Source: Mesorhizobium sp. ORS 3359 (GTDB lineage: Bacteria > Pseudomonadota > Alphaproteobacteria > Rhizobiales > Rhizobiaceae). Taken from it: a stretch of 64,000 bases of DNA. Numbering within the stretch: the first letter of the stretch is position 1; every line of letters begins with the position of its first letter. The stretch spans positions 62,001 through 126,000 of the forward strand of contig CCNC01000179.1 of NCBI GenBank assembly GCA_000824845.1, read 5' to 3'. Positions 1 through 9,060 of the stretch are shown here, piece by piece. A program made the translations under genes and the position numbers. The notes under the pieces are model-generated. The model had not been told where the DNA came from. It did not search any database and was given only the letters and a program-made list of their open reading frames with translations.

Positions 1-964
1 GCTTCGGGTTCAGCATGAGTATCGTCTCCGTTCCACCACTTCTTCGTTCTCGCGTCCCAGCCTGTCCTTGGTAGAGCTTCCGACATTTTCGTCCACCTTC
101 TGACACAAGAAGGTTCGTCGAGACGTCACGCGGAAACGCCTTGTATGTTTCCCGAGCATTAGCTGCTTGAGATGTTACAAGTTCAGCCCGATGAGATCGC
201 CGTCTTAGACGGAAGCCGTTCCTCCATGGCGGCCCCGAAAGCAGGTCTCTCTACTCAAGGTAAAAATCGCTTCCATCCCTGCTGCAAGTCAGATGGCACG
301 GCATTTGCGACGGCTCATTAGAACCATCGAACCACCAACAAAGCGACGAGTGAATCATTGGTGACTCCAGACAAGCGCTTGAGGCGACGGTGACAATTGC
401 GGATAAACATCGGGAGGTCGTCCTCTCCAGACGCCAGTGCTCGCTAGCTTTTCTGCGCAGGTGTTGTTGGAGGCCGACATCCAACAGCGCGGCATGCGCC
501 CAAATGCTGCTTGCCGGTCCTCATCAGCATGTGAATGCCGAAGCACCGCATCGAAGAGTCACCCAACCGACGTCGGCGCGCCATGGGCAACCTACAATAC
601 GCAGAAGCACTTTTGTGAAGCGAGACTCTTGCGCGACCGCAACGTTGCGGCGCCACACGCCTATTTCGACACTGACACTGTCGATTGCCACCACATTCTC
701 TTCGGGGACAGCCAGGCGGTCATTGACATCCCTTCCAGCGCCACTTGCCGCAAAGGGGTTGCTTGATCCCGCCCAAATCACTCATATTGGCCCGGCCATT
801 CGGATGACGAAGAGGGTGGGCCAAGGCCTTCCCGTACCACCGGATGGAAGAGCGATTTGGAAGCCGCGAAGGCCTTCATCTCATGTCCGGCATGCCTGCC
901 GAGTCGACGTTGCGTCGGCCAAACCGAGAAGCCATGCCAGGTTTCTTCTAAAAGGAGCTATTTG
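1..964. other. Gene-free stretch upstream of prxS
   Basis: Open frames here (for example one running from about 390 into the prxS leader) have no recognisable protein features and no good ribosome site. I searched the last 350 bases before prxS for a GG-N10-GC sigma-54 core and found none with acceptable context. I see no repeat, RNA gene or mobile element. Confidence 0.5.
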
Positions 965-1498
965 ATGACCGTCACGAAGAAGGTCCCCTTCGTTACCTTT
1001 CGCACGCGTGTTCGCGATGATTCAATCGAGGGGCCAAATCCATACCGCTGGGAAAACAAGACATCTGACGACTATTTTGGTGGGAAGCGCGTCATCCTGT
1101 TCTCGCTTCCTGGCGCCTTCACTCCGACCTGCTCGACCTACCAACTGCCGAATTTCGAAAAGCTCTATGACGAGTTCAAGAAGGAAGGAATTGACGCAAT
1201 CTACTGCATCTCCGTCAACGATGCCTTCGTCATGAATGCGTGGGGCAAGTCGTTGGGGCTGCAGAAGGTCGAGCTAATCCCGGACGGCTCAGGCGAGTTC
1301 ACGCGCAAGATGGGCATGCTGGTTGCCAAGGACAACCTTGGCTTCGGAATGCGCTCCTGGCGCTACGCCGCCCTGATCAACGACGGTGCCGTGGAGCAGT
1401 GGTTCGAGGAAGAGGGGTTCTGCGACAACTGCGAGAGCGATCCCTATGCCGTCTCATCCCCGCAGAACGTTCTTCAAACCCTGCAGGCCGCTGCATGA
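965..1498 (+). CDS. prxS: Peroxiredoxin (Prx5/PrxS type)
   Basis: A 177-aa thiol peroxidase that should reduce H2O2 and organic peroxides in the cytoplasm. The peroxidatic cysteine is Cys56 in GAFTPTCS. A C-terminal GFCDNC pair could supply a resolving cysteine. The ATG at 965 is chosen because AAAAGGAGC lies just upstream; the open frame extends back to 857 without a ribosome site. It lies 70 bases upstream of rpoN in the same direction. In Rhizobium etli a prxS gene precedes the symbiotic rpoN2 and is linked to nitrogen-fixing conditions, so the arrangement supports the name. I could not find its own -24/-12 promoter. Confidence 0.9.
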   Translation: MTVTKKVPFVTFRTRVRDDSIEGPNPYRWENKTSDDYFGGKRVILFSLPGAFTPTCSTYQLPNFEKLYDEFKKEGIDAIYCISVNDAFVMNAWGKSLGLQKVELIPDGSGEFTRKMGMLVAKDNLGFGMRSWRYAALINDGAVEQWFEEEGFCDNCESDPYAVSSPQNVLQTLQAAA

Positions 1499-1568
1499 TC
1501 AAGTGAGCGTCTGGCAATCCCATTAACGCACGGCCAAGAGCCTCCTCGATCGGAGTTTCGCGCTCAAC

Positions 1569-3017
1569 ATGCTGTCCTCGGCAAGGCTGCTTCAACGCCA
1601 GAAGCAATCTATGGTGGCATCGCCTCAGCTCATTGAGTCGATTCGCCTGTTGCAACTTGCGCGCGCCGAACTGCATCAATTCGTGGAGCAGGAACTCGAG
1701 AAAAATCCGCTTTTGGAGCCAGCTTCAAACGACAGTGAGGCTCTTGGCGACGTGCCGATTTCGGCAGACCAGTCCACCAGCGCACGCGAAAAAGACATGG
1801 ATAGGCCGACGAGCGCGGCGGCCGCAGAGCGACCGGGGGAATGGAAATCGCTACGCAATACGACGAACACCCCTGCGGATAGTCGCCCTGCCCTGGACGA
1901 GTTCGCCGCCTGCACCGAAACATTGCACGACCACGTCGCTGGTCAGATCGCGCTCACTGCATTCACACTACAGGAGCGGCTGATTGCCGGCGAGCTCGCA
2001 GCCCATCTGGACGATACGGGCTATCTTCGGGTGGACCTTGTGGAACTGGCCGGCAAACTGAACGCCCGCGAGACGGATGTGGAACGGGTTCTCGCAACCT
2101 TGCAGCAGTTTGATCCACCGGGAATTTTTGCTCGCACTCTCAGCGAATGTCTCGAGATCCAGTTGCGTCAGCGAGACCGGTTCGACCCGGCAATGGCCGC
2201 CTTGGTTGCCAACCTTGAGATGGTTGCCAGACGCGATTTCCAGGCGTTGAAGCAGCACTGCTGCGTCGATGAAGAAGACCTTCTCGAGATGTTGCATGAA
2301 ATCCGTGCGCTCGATCCTAAGCCTGGCAACCGATTCCAATCCGGAGCGCCGGAATCCATCATACCCGACGTCTGGGTCACGCCCTCGCCCGGAGGTGGAT
2401 GGCAGATCGAACTAGATCCGGACGCATTGCCCAAGGTTTTGATCAACCAAACCTATTTCGCCGAAATCTCGCGACACGCCGTCCAGAATCCGAAAGATCA
2501 AGCGTTTCTGAACGAATGCCTGCAAAACGCGAATTGGTTAATCCGCAGCCTGGATCAGCGTGCCAAGACGATTCTTAAAGTTGCGACTGAAATCGTGCGC
2601 CAACAGGATGCCTTTTTCGAACATGGCGTGGCCCATCTGCGGCCTCTCAATCTCAGGACTGTCGCTGAGGCGATCAACGTGCATGAATCGACGGTGAGCC
2701 GGGTGACCTCGAACAAGTATATGCTTACCCCACGCGGGGTGTTCGAACTGAAGTATTTTTTCACCGTCGCGATTGCCTCCTGCCAAGGCGGTGACGCGCA
2801 CTCCGCCGAAGCTGTCCGGCATCGGATCAAAGCGATAATTGCTCAAGAATCGCCCGGTGACGTGCTTTCCGACGACGACATCGCCGTCCGGCTGAAGGAA
2901 ACCGGCATCAATGTAGCGCGCCGCACCGTCACAAAATATCGCGAGGCGATGAACATCCCCTCCTCCGTGGGACGGCGCCGGGAAAAGCGGCTATGGCTCA
3001 TTGGCGATCAAGATTGA
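1569..3017 (+). CDS. rpoN: RNA polymerase sigma-54 factor (symbiotic copy RpoN2)
   Basis: A 482-aa sigma-54 factor that directs RNA polymerase to -24/-12 promoters and needs activators such as NifA or DctD. The N-terminal activator-interaction region is glutamine- and leucine-rich (RLLQRQKQSM, ending in EKNPLLEP). A variable acidic linker follows (about residues 55-105), then the core-binding region, the helix-turn-helix (about 345-385) and the RpoN box ARRTVTKYRE near the C-terminus. All regions are present, so it should be functional. It sits downstream of prxS, probably in one transcript. A short copy of its 3' end lies at about 14528-14601. Confidence 0.95.
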   Translation: MLSSARLLQRQKQSMVASPQLIESIRLLQLARAELHQFVEQELEKNPLLEPASNDSEALGDVPISADQSTSAREKDMDRPTSAAAAERPGEWKSLRNTTNTPADSRPALDEFAACTETLHDHVAGQIALTAFTLQERLIAGELAAHLDDTGYLRVDLVELAGKLNARETDVERVLATLQQFDPPGIFARTLSECLEIQLRQRDRFDPAMAALVANLEMVARRDFQALKQHCCVDEEDLLEMLHEIRALDPKPGNRFQSGAPESIIPDVWVTPSPGGGWQIELDPDALPKVLINQTYFAEISRHAVQNPKDQAFLNECLQNANWLIRSLDQRAKTILKVATEIVRQQDAFFEHGVAHLRPLNLRTVAEAINVHESTVSRVTSNKYMLTPRGVFELKYFFTVAIASCQGGDAHSAEAVRHRIKAIIAQESPGDVLSDDDIAVRLKETGINVARRTVTKYREAMNIPSSVGRRREKRLWLIGDQD

Positions 3018-3072
3018 AGCAGGCGTCTGGCCTCTTCCTGGCGTCTATTAGCCGCCCTCTCGGATTATGCGG

Positions 3073-4155
3073 TCACGGCGCCGGCCGGGGTGTCGTCGCG
3101 ACGCTCGGCGGCAAGGTTGGATAGGTTACGTTCGGCTGGTCCCCGGTGAGCGCCTGTAGGAAAACGGTGATCTTGTCGACTTCCTCAGGGCTCAGCTGCG
3201 TACCAAGCTGGGTCGTCCCCATCACCGCCACGGCTTGCTCTAGATCCCATGCATGGCCGCTGTGAAAGTAGGGGGCGGTGAGTGCGACGTTCCTTAAAGT
3301 AGGGACCTTGAAGACATAGTCATCATCGACCTTCCGTGTCACCTCAACGCGTCCCTTGTCGTCAGGCGGCAGGAACTCCCAGCCGGGCTTTTCGACCACC
3401 CCAAAAGGAGCGTACATGCTCCCACCGATGTTGATGCCGTTGTGGCAAGACGAGCATCCTTTGTCGACGAAAAGCCTGAGCCCCTCCTTCTGTTCAGTGG
3501 TGAGTGCGTTTTCGTTACCCTCGAGATACTTGTCGAAGGGTGCGTTGGGCGTGATCAGCGTCGCCTCGAACACGGCGATGGCTCTCGCGATGTTGTCATA
3601 TCTGAGGGGGTCGATTTCATCAGGGAAGGCTTTGCCGAACGCCTCAACGTACCCAGGAATGCCCTTGAGCTCTTCGACGGCGTGCCCGGGAGTGGTCCCC
3701 ATCTCCGTCGGATTGGAGATCGGGCCGCCGGCCTGCTCCATCAGATCCGCTGCCCGTCCGTCCCAAAACTGAGCGATGTTGAACACCGCGTTGAATACAG
3801 TTGGCGCATTGCGGCCGCCGCGCTGCCAGTTATGGCCAATAGAGGTGGAGCGGCCATCGCCGCCAGCACGGCCGATTTGATGACAGGTGTTGCAGCTGAT
3901 GTTGTGAGCTTGCGAGAGCCGCGGTTCGAAATAGAGCATCTTGCCCAACTCGAGCTTCTCTAAGGTCGCCGGATTGCCGTCCAGGTCTGCAGCACGCTTG
4001 GGAATAGGGCTAAACAGCGATCTCGCAACGTCCAGCAGGTTGTCCTGCCCCATGGCTGTGGAGGCAAGCAGGCAGCCTGTGAGTGCAGCAAATGAAAAGG
4101 CCGATCCCGCCGCCAAGCGGAAGAAGGAGACAATAAATGTCTTCACGAAGCCCAT
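3073..4155 (-). CDS. Di-haem cytochrome c peroxidase (CcpA/MauG family)
   Basis: A 360-aa periplasmic di-haem peroxidase that reduces H2O2 with electrons from cytochrome c. An N-terminal hydrophobic signal (about residues 5-36, ending ASTAMGQ) is followed by two c-haem sites, CNTCH at about 88-92 and CSSCH at about 234-238. The first ends a low-potential domain and the second begins the electron-transfer domain. Length is usual for the family. It converges on rpoN with 55 bases between the stops and reads away from the decayed nifQ behind it. A role in peroxide defence during symbiosis is inferred only. The ribosome site is weak. Confidence 0.88.
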   Translation of the reverse strand: MGFVKTFIVSFFRLAAGSAFSFAALTGCLLASTAMGQDNLLDVARSLFSPIPKRAADLDGNPATLEKLELGKMLYFEPRLSQAHNISCNTCHQIGRAGGDGRSTSIGHNWQRGGRNAPTVFNAVFNIAQFWDGRAADLMEQAGGPISNPTEMGTTPGHAVEELKGIPGYVEAFGKAFPDEIDPLRYDNIARAIAVFEATLITPNAPFDKYLEGNENALTTEQKEGLRLFVDKGCSSCHNGINIGGSMYAPFGVVEKPGWEFLPPDDKGRVEVTRKVDDDYVFKVPTLRNVALTAPYFHSGHAWDLEQAVAVMGTTQLGTQLSPEEVDKITVFLQALTGDQPNVTYPTLPPSVATTPRPAP

Positions 4156-4260
4156 CGACGTAAGTGTCCACTATTGCTTTGATGAAACTTTCTAGGAATT
4201 CAAACGAACTACCGCAGCGCCCGGACCGCGTCTTCGCAACTATTGGAAGTCATTCCTGAA

Positions 4261-4605
4261 TTACATGAATGCCCAAGACGTCGAGCGATTTAGCAAGCGC
4301 GGCCTGGCTCTAACGAGACTGCTATCATCCCAGCCGTTCACAACACGCGCGGAGTGGATATCACCCTCTTCCGGGCGGAAGTAAGCATCGAAGTCCCTAA
4401 AGTCTTGACAGGCGTGCGCCGGAAGATGGGTTGCGAGCAAGCGGCTGATCTCGTGACGATCGAAAAGGCCGAGGTCTTGCCGGAGACAGTCTGTGTGCAT
4501 GGCGCGGTGCGCAATGGTTTTGGCGAACGAAGTGCTGAGGGGTGGCCCGGCCGGGGCTGACCAAAGATTGAGTCTCTTTCCGGTCGTATCATCCTTTTCC
4601 TCCAT
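4261..4605 (-). pseudogene. nifQ: Decayed nifQ copy with the cysteine motif deleted
   Basis: The reading frame matches the intact NifQ at 14631-15254 over its second half: QDLGLFDRHEISRLLATH against QDLGLFNRAELSRLLATH, and FRPEEGD against FGPEEGE. About 30 residues between these blocks are missing, including most of the C-X4-C-X2-C-X5-C cluster motif. Only the CQDFRDFD remnant remains, and its last cysteine has changed. The N-terminal half does not align and the C-terminus runs into unrelated sequence. It cannot bind the NifQ iron-sulfur cluster and is most simply a dead duplicate. Confidence 0.75.
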
Positions 4606-4794
4606 TTGGGTTTTGCGAGCGGTCGCGTTTCTTGCCTGCGGTGATCACATCGAATGGAAGACAACAAGGATCATGCCATTTCAGGCCAACCGAGATTTTT
4701 CTCAAATTTGCAGCGGTTACGCTCGAAGAGCCTGTCTCGGTCGAGCTACAGTTGTCGCCAATCTGACAGAATCGACAGCGGAAAAGTCGGGAGT

Positions 4795-5290
4795 TTGTGC
4801 GGCCACCGGCGCTCCTGATCACGGCGGGCGCGGGTGTCTATTCATCAGCCACGTCGAACGCCAAGTCTGCTGGCTGGGGCTGCGGAGTTGTCGATTGCAG
4901 CGGAGGACGGGAGCGCTGCCGCAATACCGCCTCGGCTTCGTCTTCAAAGCCCTCCCGGGCAATTTTATCTGGACTTCGGCTGCGAAATCGAAGCGGTCTT
5001 CGAGACTGCGCAGACCTTCCAAGAAACCCCTGCGATAGAGTTCGCGCTCAGTCGAGCCTAGCGTCTGGTCGCGCAGCTCAAGCAGCCAGGCAGCCGCTGT
5101 GACGCGATCGGCCGCGATTGCACAGGACCAGCCGGCGATCACTTTAGCCGTAGCAGGACTTGCTACGAAAGGATTGCCGGCGTCCTTGTCGCCTCCGAGT
5201 TAGCTTCGGCTGTGCGCAGAGCTATGTCGGATTTGAAGGCCTTACAGGTTTGGCCGGTCAATTCCACCCTATGGCGCATCGACCTTTGCA
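4795..5290 (+). pseudogene. Decayed LacI-family regulator
   Basis: Pieces in several frames align in order with the intact LacI-type protein at 55803-56834. These are RPPALLITAGAGVYSSAT (helix-turn-helix start), LPQYRLGFVF against LPEYRLGFIL, FYLDFGCEIEAVFETAQTF against FYQDFAREIKAAVSAAQSF, GSRCDAIG against GERCHAIA, and ELASAVRRAMSDLKA against DFAAGVREGYLGLNN. Several frameshifts and stops separate the pieces, so no functional protein is made. The alignment stops before the MucR gene. Confidence 0.65.
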
Positions 5291-5294
5291 CCCA

Positions 5295-5750
5295 CTACCT
5301 GGATTTGCGTGCCGCCCTCGCCGACTTCCTTTCGGAATTGCTGGCAGCCTTGTGGCCGAGACCGCTCGACTTCGCCAGCGCCGACCGTTGTGCCGCATAG
5401 TTCGGCGCCACCATGGGGTAGTCGGGCTTCAATCCCCATTTCTCGCGATATTCGTTGGGCGTCAGGCCGTAGTGGACGTTGAGATGCCGCTTAAGCGATT
5501 TGAATTTCTTGCCGTCCTCCAGGCAGATGATGTAGTCGGGAAACACCGACCGCTTCGGATTAACCGCAGGCGCTTGGGCTGGCTTCTCTGGCTCGACCGC
5601 TTGCCCAAGATTCGACAATGACGAATTCACGCTTGCGATAAGCTCTGGCAGTGACGCGGGGGGAACTGCGTTTTTGCTGACATAGGCAGATACAATATCT
5701 GCCGTAAGTTCAATCAACAGGCCTTGGCTATTTGCGGTGCCCTCGGGCAT
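5295..5750 (-). CDS. mucR: MucR/Ros family zinc-finger-type transcriptional regulator
   Basis: A 151-aa protein of the Ros/MucR family, DNA-binding regulators of exopolysaccharide, motility and symbiosis genes in rhizobia. The conserved core runs from SVFPDYIICLEDGKKFKSL through RHLNVHYGLTPNEYREKWG to YPMVAPNYAA (about residues 68-120). In Ros the zinc ligands are C-X2-C...H-X4-H. Here the second cysteine position is aspartate (CLED), as in some Mesorhizobium relatives. The start is supported by GGAG seven bases upstream. It stands alone between a decayed lacI and a cold-shock gene, and its targets cannot be inferred. Confidence 0.9.
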   Translation of the reverse strand: MPEGTANSQGLLIELTADIVSAYVSKNAVPPASLPELIASVNSSLSNLGQAVEPEKPAQAPAVNPKRSVFPDYIICLEDGKKFKSLKRHLNVHYGLTPNEYREKWGLKPDYPMVAPNYAAQRSALAKSSGLGHKAASNSERKSARAARKSR

Positions 5751-6219
5751 TCAATTACTCCTATTGCGTGACAACACGGGAACTCTTTTACCGGCTTTGT
5801 CGAGGAAGGCCAGCATGATTTGCTTATATCGGCGTTAGTCGACCATTCTCGCTATCGCAGCAGAAGAGTCATAGGATGCTTAAATGATCCGATAAACCTG
5901 CATTGTGCAGCAGCCGACCAGTTTGGCAATTCCTGCTGGGCCGAGGCCGTCTGCAAGCAGTGCCATGATAATCTCTGTCAAGCCGCTGTTTGCCACCTTA
6001 TAGGTGCTGTTACGTTGTTCGATTCCGTTGCGCCCGCGTTCCATGATGAACCGCAGCCTCAATTTGAACGACCATGCCAAGGATGGTGAGCACGATGTGA
6101 ACCATATCGGCCCTCGTTAAAAGAGAGGATCGAGCACCGCGACAAACGCGCCTTTCTGATATGCTTATGCGCAGTGAATGGCTCACCGCCGTGCGTTCAA
6201 CAAAAAGGGCTGGGCCGTC
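5751..6219. other. Intergenic stretch between mucR and the cold-shock gene
   Basis: There is no supported gene. A short minus-strand frame at 5880-6080 has no ribosome site and no recognisable domain, although part of it (GLGPAGIAKLVG) could be a relic of a helix-turn-helix protein. The mucR leader with its ribosome site occupies the first bases. Confidence 0.4.
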
Positions 6220-6783
6220 TCAAGCAGCTACACGAATGCTTTGGACCTCCAGACCTTTCTTGCCCTGCGCGCACTCGACAAAAACCTTTTGTCCGTCCAC
6301 GAGATCGCTGACGCCACAGCGGGCCAATGTTGAGGCGTGGACGAATACGTCCTTTCCGCCAGCTTCAGGGGCAATGAAGCCAAAGCCTTTCTCGGCGTTA
6401 TACCATTTGACGGTGCCGGCGCTTTCCGACGCGGATGTCGAAGTGTTGGCCGTCTCCTGTGCGATCTCCAGGACTTGCGCGACCTGATGGCCTTTTCGCG
6501 TCTCTTCCAAGGTGACCTTAAGCCGCGCTCCCTCTGGGACACTGCTTCTTCCAACCGCTTCCAATGCCCGAATATGGAGGTAGGCGTCCCTTCCGTCCGA
6601 GATTCTGACGAAGCCAAAACCTTTGCTTGCATTGAACCACTTGACCTCTGCGTCTACCGGCTTGGTCGTCGCAGGTGACATTTGATGAAAGAAGCTTGGG
6701 ACGGCTTCCTCTTCTGGAAAAGGAAACGGGCCGTCGTCATCTCGACGCCGACGGGGCTTGCGGTAATCCTTATATCTGCTCAT
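6220..6783 (-). CDS. Protein with two cold-shock domains
   Basis: A 187-aa protein with an arginine-rich N-terminal tail (SRYKDYRKPRRRRDD) and two cold-shock domains. The first is at about residues 46-105 (VKWFNASKGFGFVRI) and the second at about 122-187 (VKWYNAEKGFGFIAP, then DVFVHASTL). Both carry the RNP1-like KGFGF motif, and the second also has FVHAS. Such tandem proteins bind single-stranded nucleic acid and act as RNA chaperones in many alphaproteobacteria. It is monocistronic, and nothing in the neighbourhood links it to cold or to symbiosis. Confidence 0.9.
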   Translation of the reverse strand: MSRYKDYRKPRRRRDDDGPFPFPEEEAVPSFFHQMSPATTKPVDAEVKWFNASKGFGFVRISDGRDAYLHIRALEAVGRSSVPEGARLKVTLEETRKGHQVAQVLEIAQETANTSTSASESAGTVKWYNAEKGFGFIAPEAGGKDVFVHASTLARCGVSDLVDGQKVFVECAQGKKGLEVQSIRVAA

Positions 6784-7309
6784 GTCATCTCAGGGGAAAC
6801 AAATGGTGCTGGCCACCAAAAAGGTTGGCAAGATGGGCGGTCTTTGAGTCTTCGGTACGTGTCAGCTCTTCAAAAGGGCCATCCATCTTTGATTAGCGAC
6901 AAGCCAGAATTGTCAGCCGGGCAGCAGGGCGCGGTCCTCTCATCCAGGCTCTGCAGAACGCTCTCACTTGCTTTAGGCCTGGCTTTCTAACCACTGGATA
7001 TCCTTCTTTGCAATATCGTCGCGAATGCGTCGCCACGTCGCTTCTATTCCGGGACCGATCCGCCGTGGTTGAGACGCGTTCCGCTCGGTTATTGGGAGTG
7101 CCGCTCTTCGCCCGACCGCATCATTGCTACAGTCCTCCGTCACCCGGTCAACCCCTGTTTGAGGTCTGATCTCGCCCTGATCGAGCGTAGGCATTTTTCG
7201 GGATGTCCGCGCCCCCCTAGCTCGTCTATGGACTTCGGGTGAGAAAACATAGGTCTCGTGAGGAGGGCCAACCGGCCGCGGAGCATGTGTTTTCAACATT
7301 AACGTATGC
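6784..7309. other. Stretch without a supported gene
   Basis: A minus-strand frame at 6973-7299 (108 aa, arginine- and proline-rich, ending IRDDIAKKDIQWLESQA) is the only candidate. It has no recognised domain, so I do not call it. No promoter, repeat or mobile element was recognised. Confidence 0.35.
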
Positions 7310-7936
7310 TCACGAAATGATGGTATTGCCGGCGCGCAGGCCGAAAGCTCGGATCTCGAGCAACAGGTCCGCGTCGAAGCCGACCTCGATGCTGTCGTGA
7401 ACCTCGAAATCTCCTTCGCCCTCGAACAGTGTTACGCATCGATCTGGGTCGCACTGTCGAGATGTCCAAAGCAGGCCGTCAACGTCCGCTCTGGCGCCGT
7501 GAATCGCTTGAGCCCAAAGAATAGTCTGACCGTAGGTTGATTTCGGCGTTTCGATGAGATCGCCGCGGCTTATGCCCCACGCCTTGAGATCCGGCGCGAA
7601 CAGGCCGGCAACGAGCAGATCGCGCTTCGGTGCTATGCGGCTTACTCTGCGCGACGTCGAGGCGGGCTTTCTTGAAGACGGCGTGGTCTTGATGTCGTGA
7701 AAAATCGACTCGAAAGCCGCTGCCTCCCGCGATGTCGCCGCGTAGAGCGTCGGGACGCATGTGCCTGCGGAATCTTGAAAAGGAGCAAACCGCGTCGGCT
7801 GGCCAATGCATGGGTTGAACTGTGCCGGCCGGAAACTGGAGCCGTGCGTCCGATGTAGGACGCTACCTTTCGTGAGCTTTTGGGTGTTGATGCTCGGAAA
7901 GGGAAAGGGCGGCGGGCGCACGCTTGACACGCTCAC
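7310..7936 (-). CDS. RES-domain toxin
   Basis: A 208-aa RES-domain protein. RES toxins deplete NAD+ and are neutralised by an Xre/MbcA/ParS-type antitoxin encoded just upstream. The family residues are visible: an arginine in LHRTHGSSFRPAQFN (about residues 29-40), a glutamate in LYAATSREAAAFES (about 67-80) and a serine in DGLLWTSRQCDP (about 153-165). The start codon overlaps the stop of the upstream partner by four bases, as expected for translational coupling. That partner seems frameshifted, so the state of the module is uncertain. Confidence 0.8.
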   Translation of the reverse strand: MSVSSVRPPPFPFPSINTQKLTKGSVLHRTHGSSFRPAQFNPCIGQPTRFAPFQDSAGTCVPTLYAATSREAAAFESIFHDIKTTPSSRKPASTSRRVSRIAPKRDLLVAGLFAPDLKAWGISRGDLIETPKSTYGQTILWAQAIHGARADVDGLLWTSRQCDPDRCVTLFEGEGDFEVHDSIEVGFDADLLLEIRAFGLRAGNTIIS

Positions 7937-8490
7937 CCAACCACCTCTTCGCCCTCTCGTTCAGCGGCTGCGATGATGGACTGCGGATCGTCGAGCATAT
8001 CGGCGGGTGCCTTGTCGGCCAGCCAGCCGTTCGTCGACATGAACCAGAAGGCACGTTGCCACGCAGACAGCCGGGGAGGAAGTGCCCCGAGCGCCTTCTT
8101 GATCGTGGGGTGCGGCCGCCCCTCGCGGAACTGGAAAGCCGGGAAATACTCCTTGCCGCGGTGCTGGACCGAGAAGATGTTGCCGGCCTTTTTCCAGCGC
8201 GCTGCGGTCGCATAGGGGTTCTTGGTCTTCAGGCCCGCCTGTGCTCCGATCTCGGCGCTCGTGAGCTGGGGGACCTCCGAGACGAATCGATCACGCAGCT
8301 CGAGGTTGTCCAAGGCCAGTGCTCCACGCGCGTCGGCGAGTTCATCGGGCAGGAGGACCTCCGCGAGCTTGCCGATCGTCGACTCGAGGCGTGTTTCGTC
8401 AAGCGTGGCACTCACGCGGACAACTATTTCAAGGAAGGAGCGCACCGCGCTTCGGCGTCCTTCGTCTAAGTCGGGCTTGAGTTGAAGCAC
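7933..8490 (-). CDS. Antitoxin-like partner of the RES toxin, probably missing its natural N-terminus
   Basis: The frame encodes 185 aa from a GTG. The C-terminal part ([18 protein letters not shown] through [16 protein letters not shown]) has the look of the toxin-binding domain of Xre/MbcA/ParS-type antitoxins. The middle ([22 protein letters not shown]) looks like a helix-turn-helix. Its first residues have no ribosome site. An overlapping frame upstream (8466-8744) ends [15 protein letters not shown] and reads naturally into this frame if one base is gained or lost near 8490. I infer a frameshift within one longer antitoxin gene; the shorter product could still be made from the GTG. Confidence 0.6.
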   Translation of the reverse strand: MLQLKPDLDEGRRSAVRSFLEIVVRVSATLDETRLESTIGKLAEVLLPDELADARGALALDNLELRDRFVSEVPQLTSAEIGAQAGLKTKNPYATAARWKKAGNIFSVQHRGKEYFPAFQFREGRPHPTIKKALGALPPRLSAWQRAFWFMSTNGWLADKAPADMLDDPQSIIAAAEREGEEVVG

Positions 8491-8744
8491 GACGGAATGC
8501 CGATGTCAGCGGCCGCGGCAGCGAGATCCACGAATCCTGTCGAGGTCGCAGTTGCTGGCGCCGCCACGGCCGGCGCTGTCTCTTGAAGCGCGCGACGGAT
8601 CGCCCCGACAAGAAGCTCGCGATCGTCGGAGACGGAGCGGCTGGGGCGCTCCTGCGCCCTAGCGCCGCCCGACGTGCGCCGTCCGGCGATCGGCGCAGGC
8701 GGCCGGTCAAACATGAGGAAAGATGAGAAGAGAGCGTCGGACAT
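8466..8744 (-). pseudogene. Likely N-terminal part of the frameshifted antitoxin
   Basis: This frame begins [15 protein letters not shown] and contains [18 protein letters not shown], then [15 protein letters not shown]. It runs out of frame a few codons after the start of the downstream antitoxin frame. The order and overlap suggest it is the N-terminal end of that protein. An IS3-family fragment ends just upstream, so its native promoter may also have been lost. Confidence 0.45.
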
Positions 8745-8789
8745 AACATCACGTGAGATTGAGGGGCCGAATCTAGCCAGTGACGGTAA

Positions 8790-9060
8790 TAACTCGCGCG
8801 GCTGACGCCAGCGAGCCAGCACATTCGATCGATGTTGAATTCGCCTTGCGACAGGCCGGCCGTCATCTTTTCGATGACTTTGAAGATCCCGTCTCGCCAG
8901 GAGCGCTGCTCCGGCGCTGATCTTCCTCGAAGTGCCGCAAGGCTTCGCGAAAAAAAATCGAGATCGAGCTGCTGTTGCCCGACTTTCTGCTCTAATTCCC
9001 TGATCCGGCGCCCGGCCGTGGTCGGAGCCTTTTCCTGAGACGCCGGCGGATCGACTGCGC
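8790..9060 (-). mobile_element. Fragment of an IS3-family element (orfA end and orfB start)
   Basis: The translation contains [20 protein letters not shown], the leucine-zipper end of an IS3-type OrfA. It is followed by [20 protein letters not shown], typical of the beginning of OrfB, then YRHW. It stops there, so most of the transposase is absent. It is joined directly to a second degraded IS3-family element and shares one accidental long frame with it. The edges are approximate. Confidence 0.65.

Noticed and set aside
600-964. Sigma-54 promoter for prxS-rpoN2
   Set aside because: Every GG in the stretch was tested for GC 12 bases on; none had acceptable surrounding bases.
390-965. Long open frame upstream of prxS
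   Set aside because: No ribosome site, no domain, and composition unlike the neighbouring genes; several overlapping frames are equally open.
5880-6080. 66-aa minus-strand frame as a gene
   Set aside because: No ribosome site; only a vague helix-turn-helix-like stretch.
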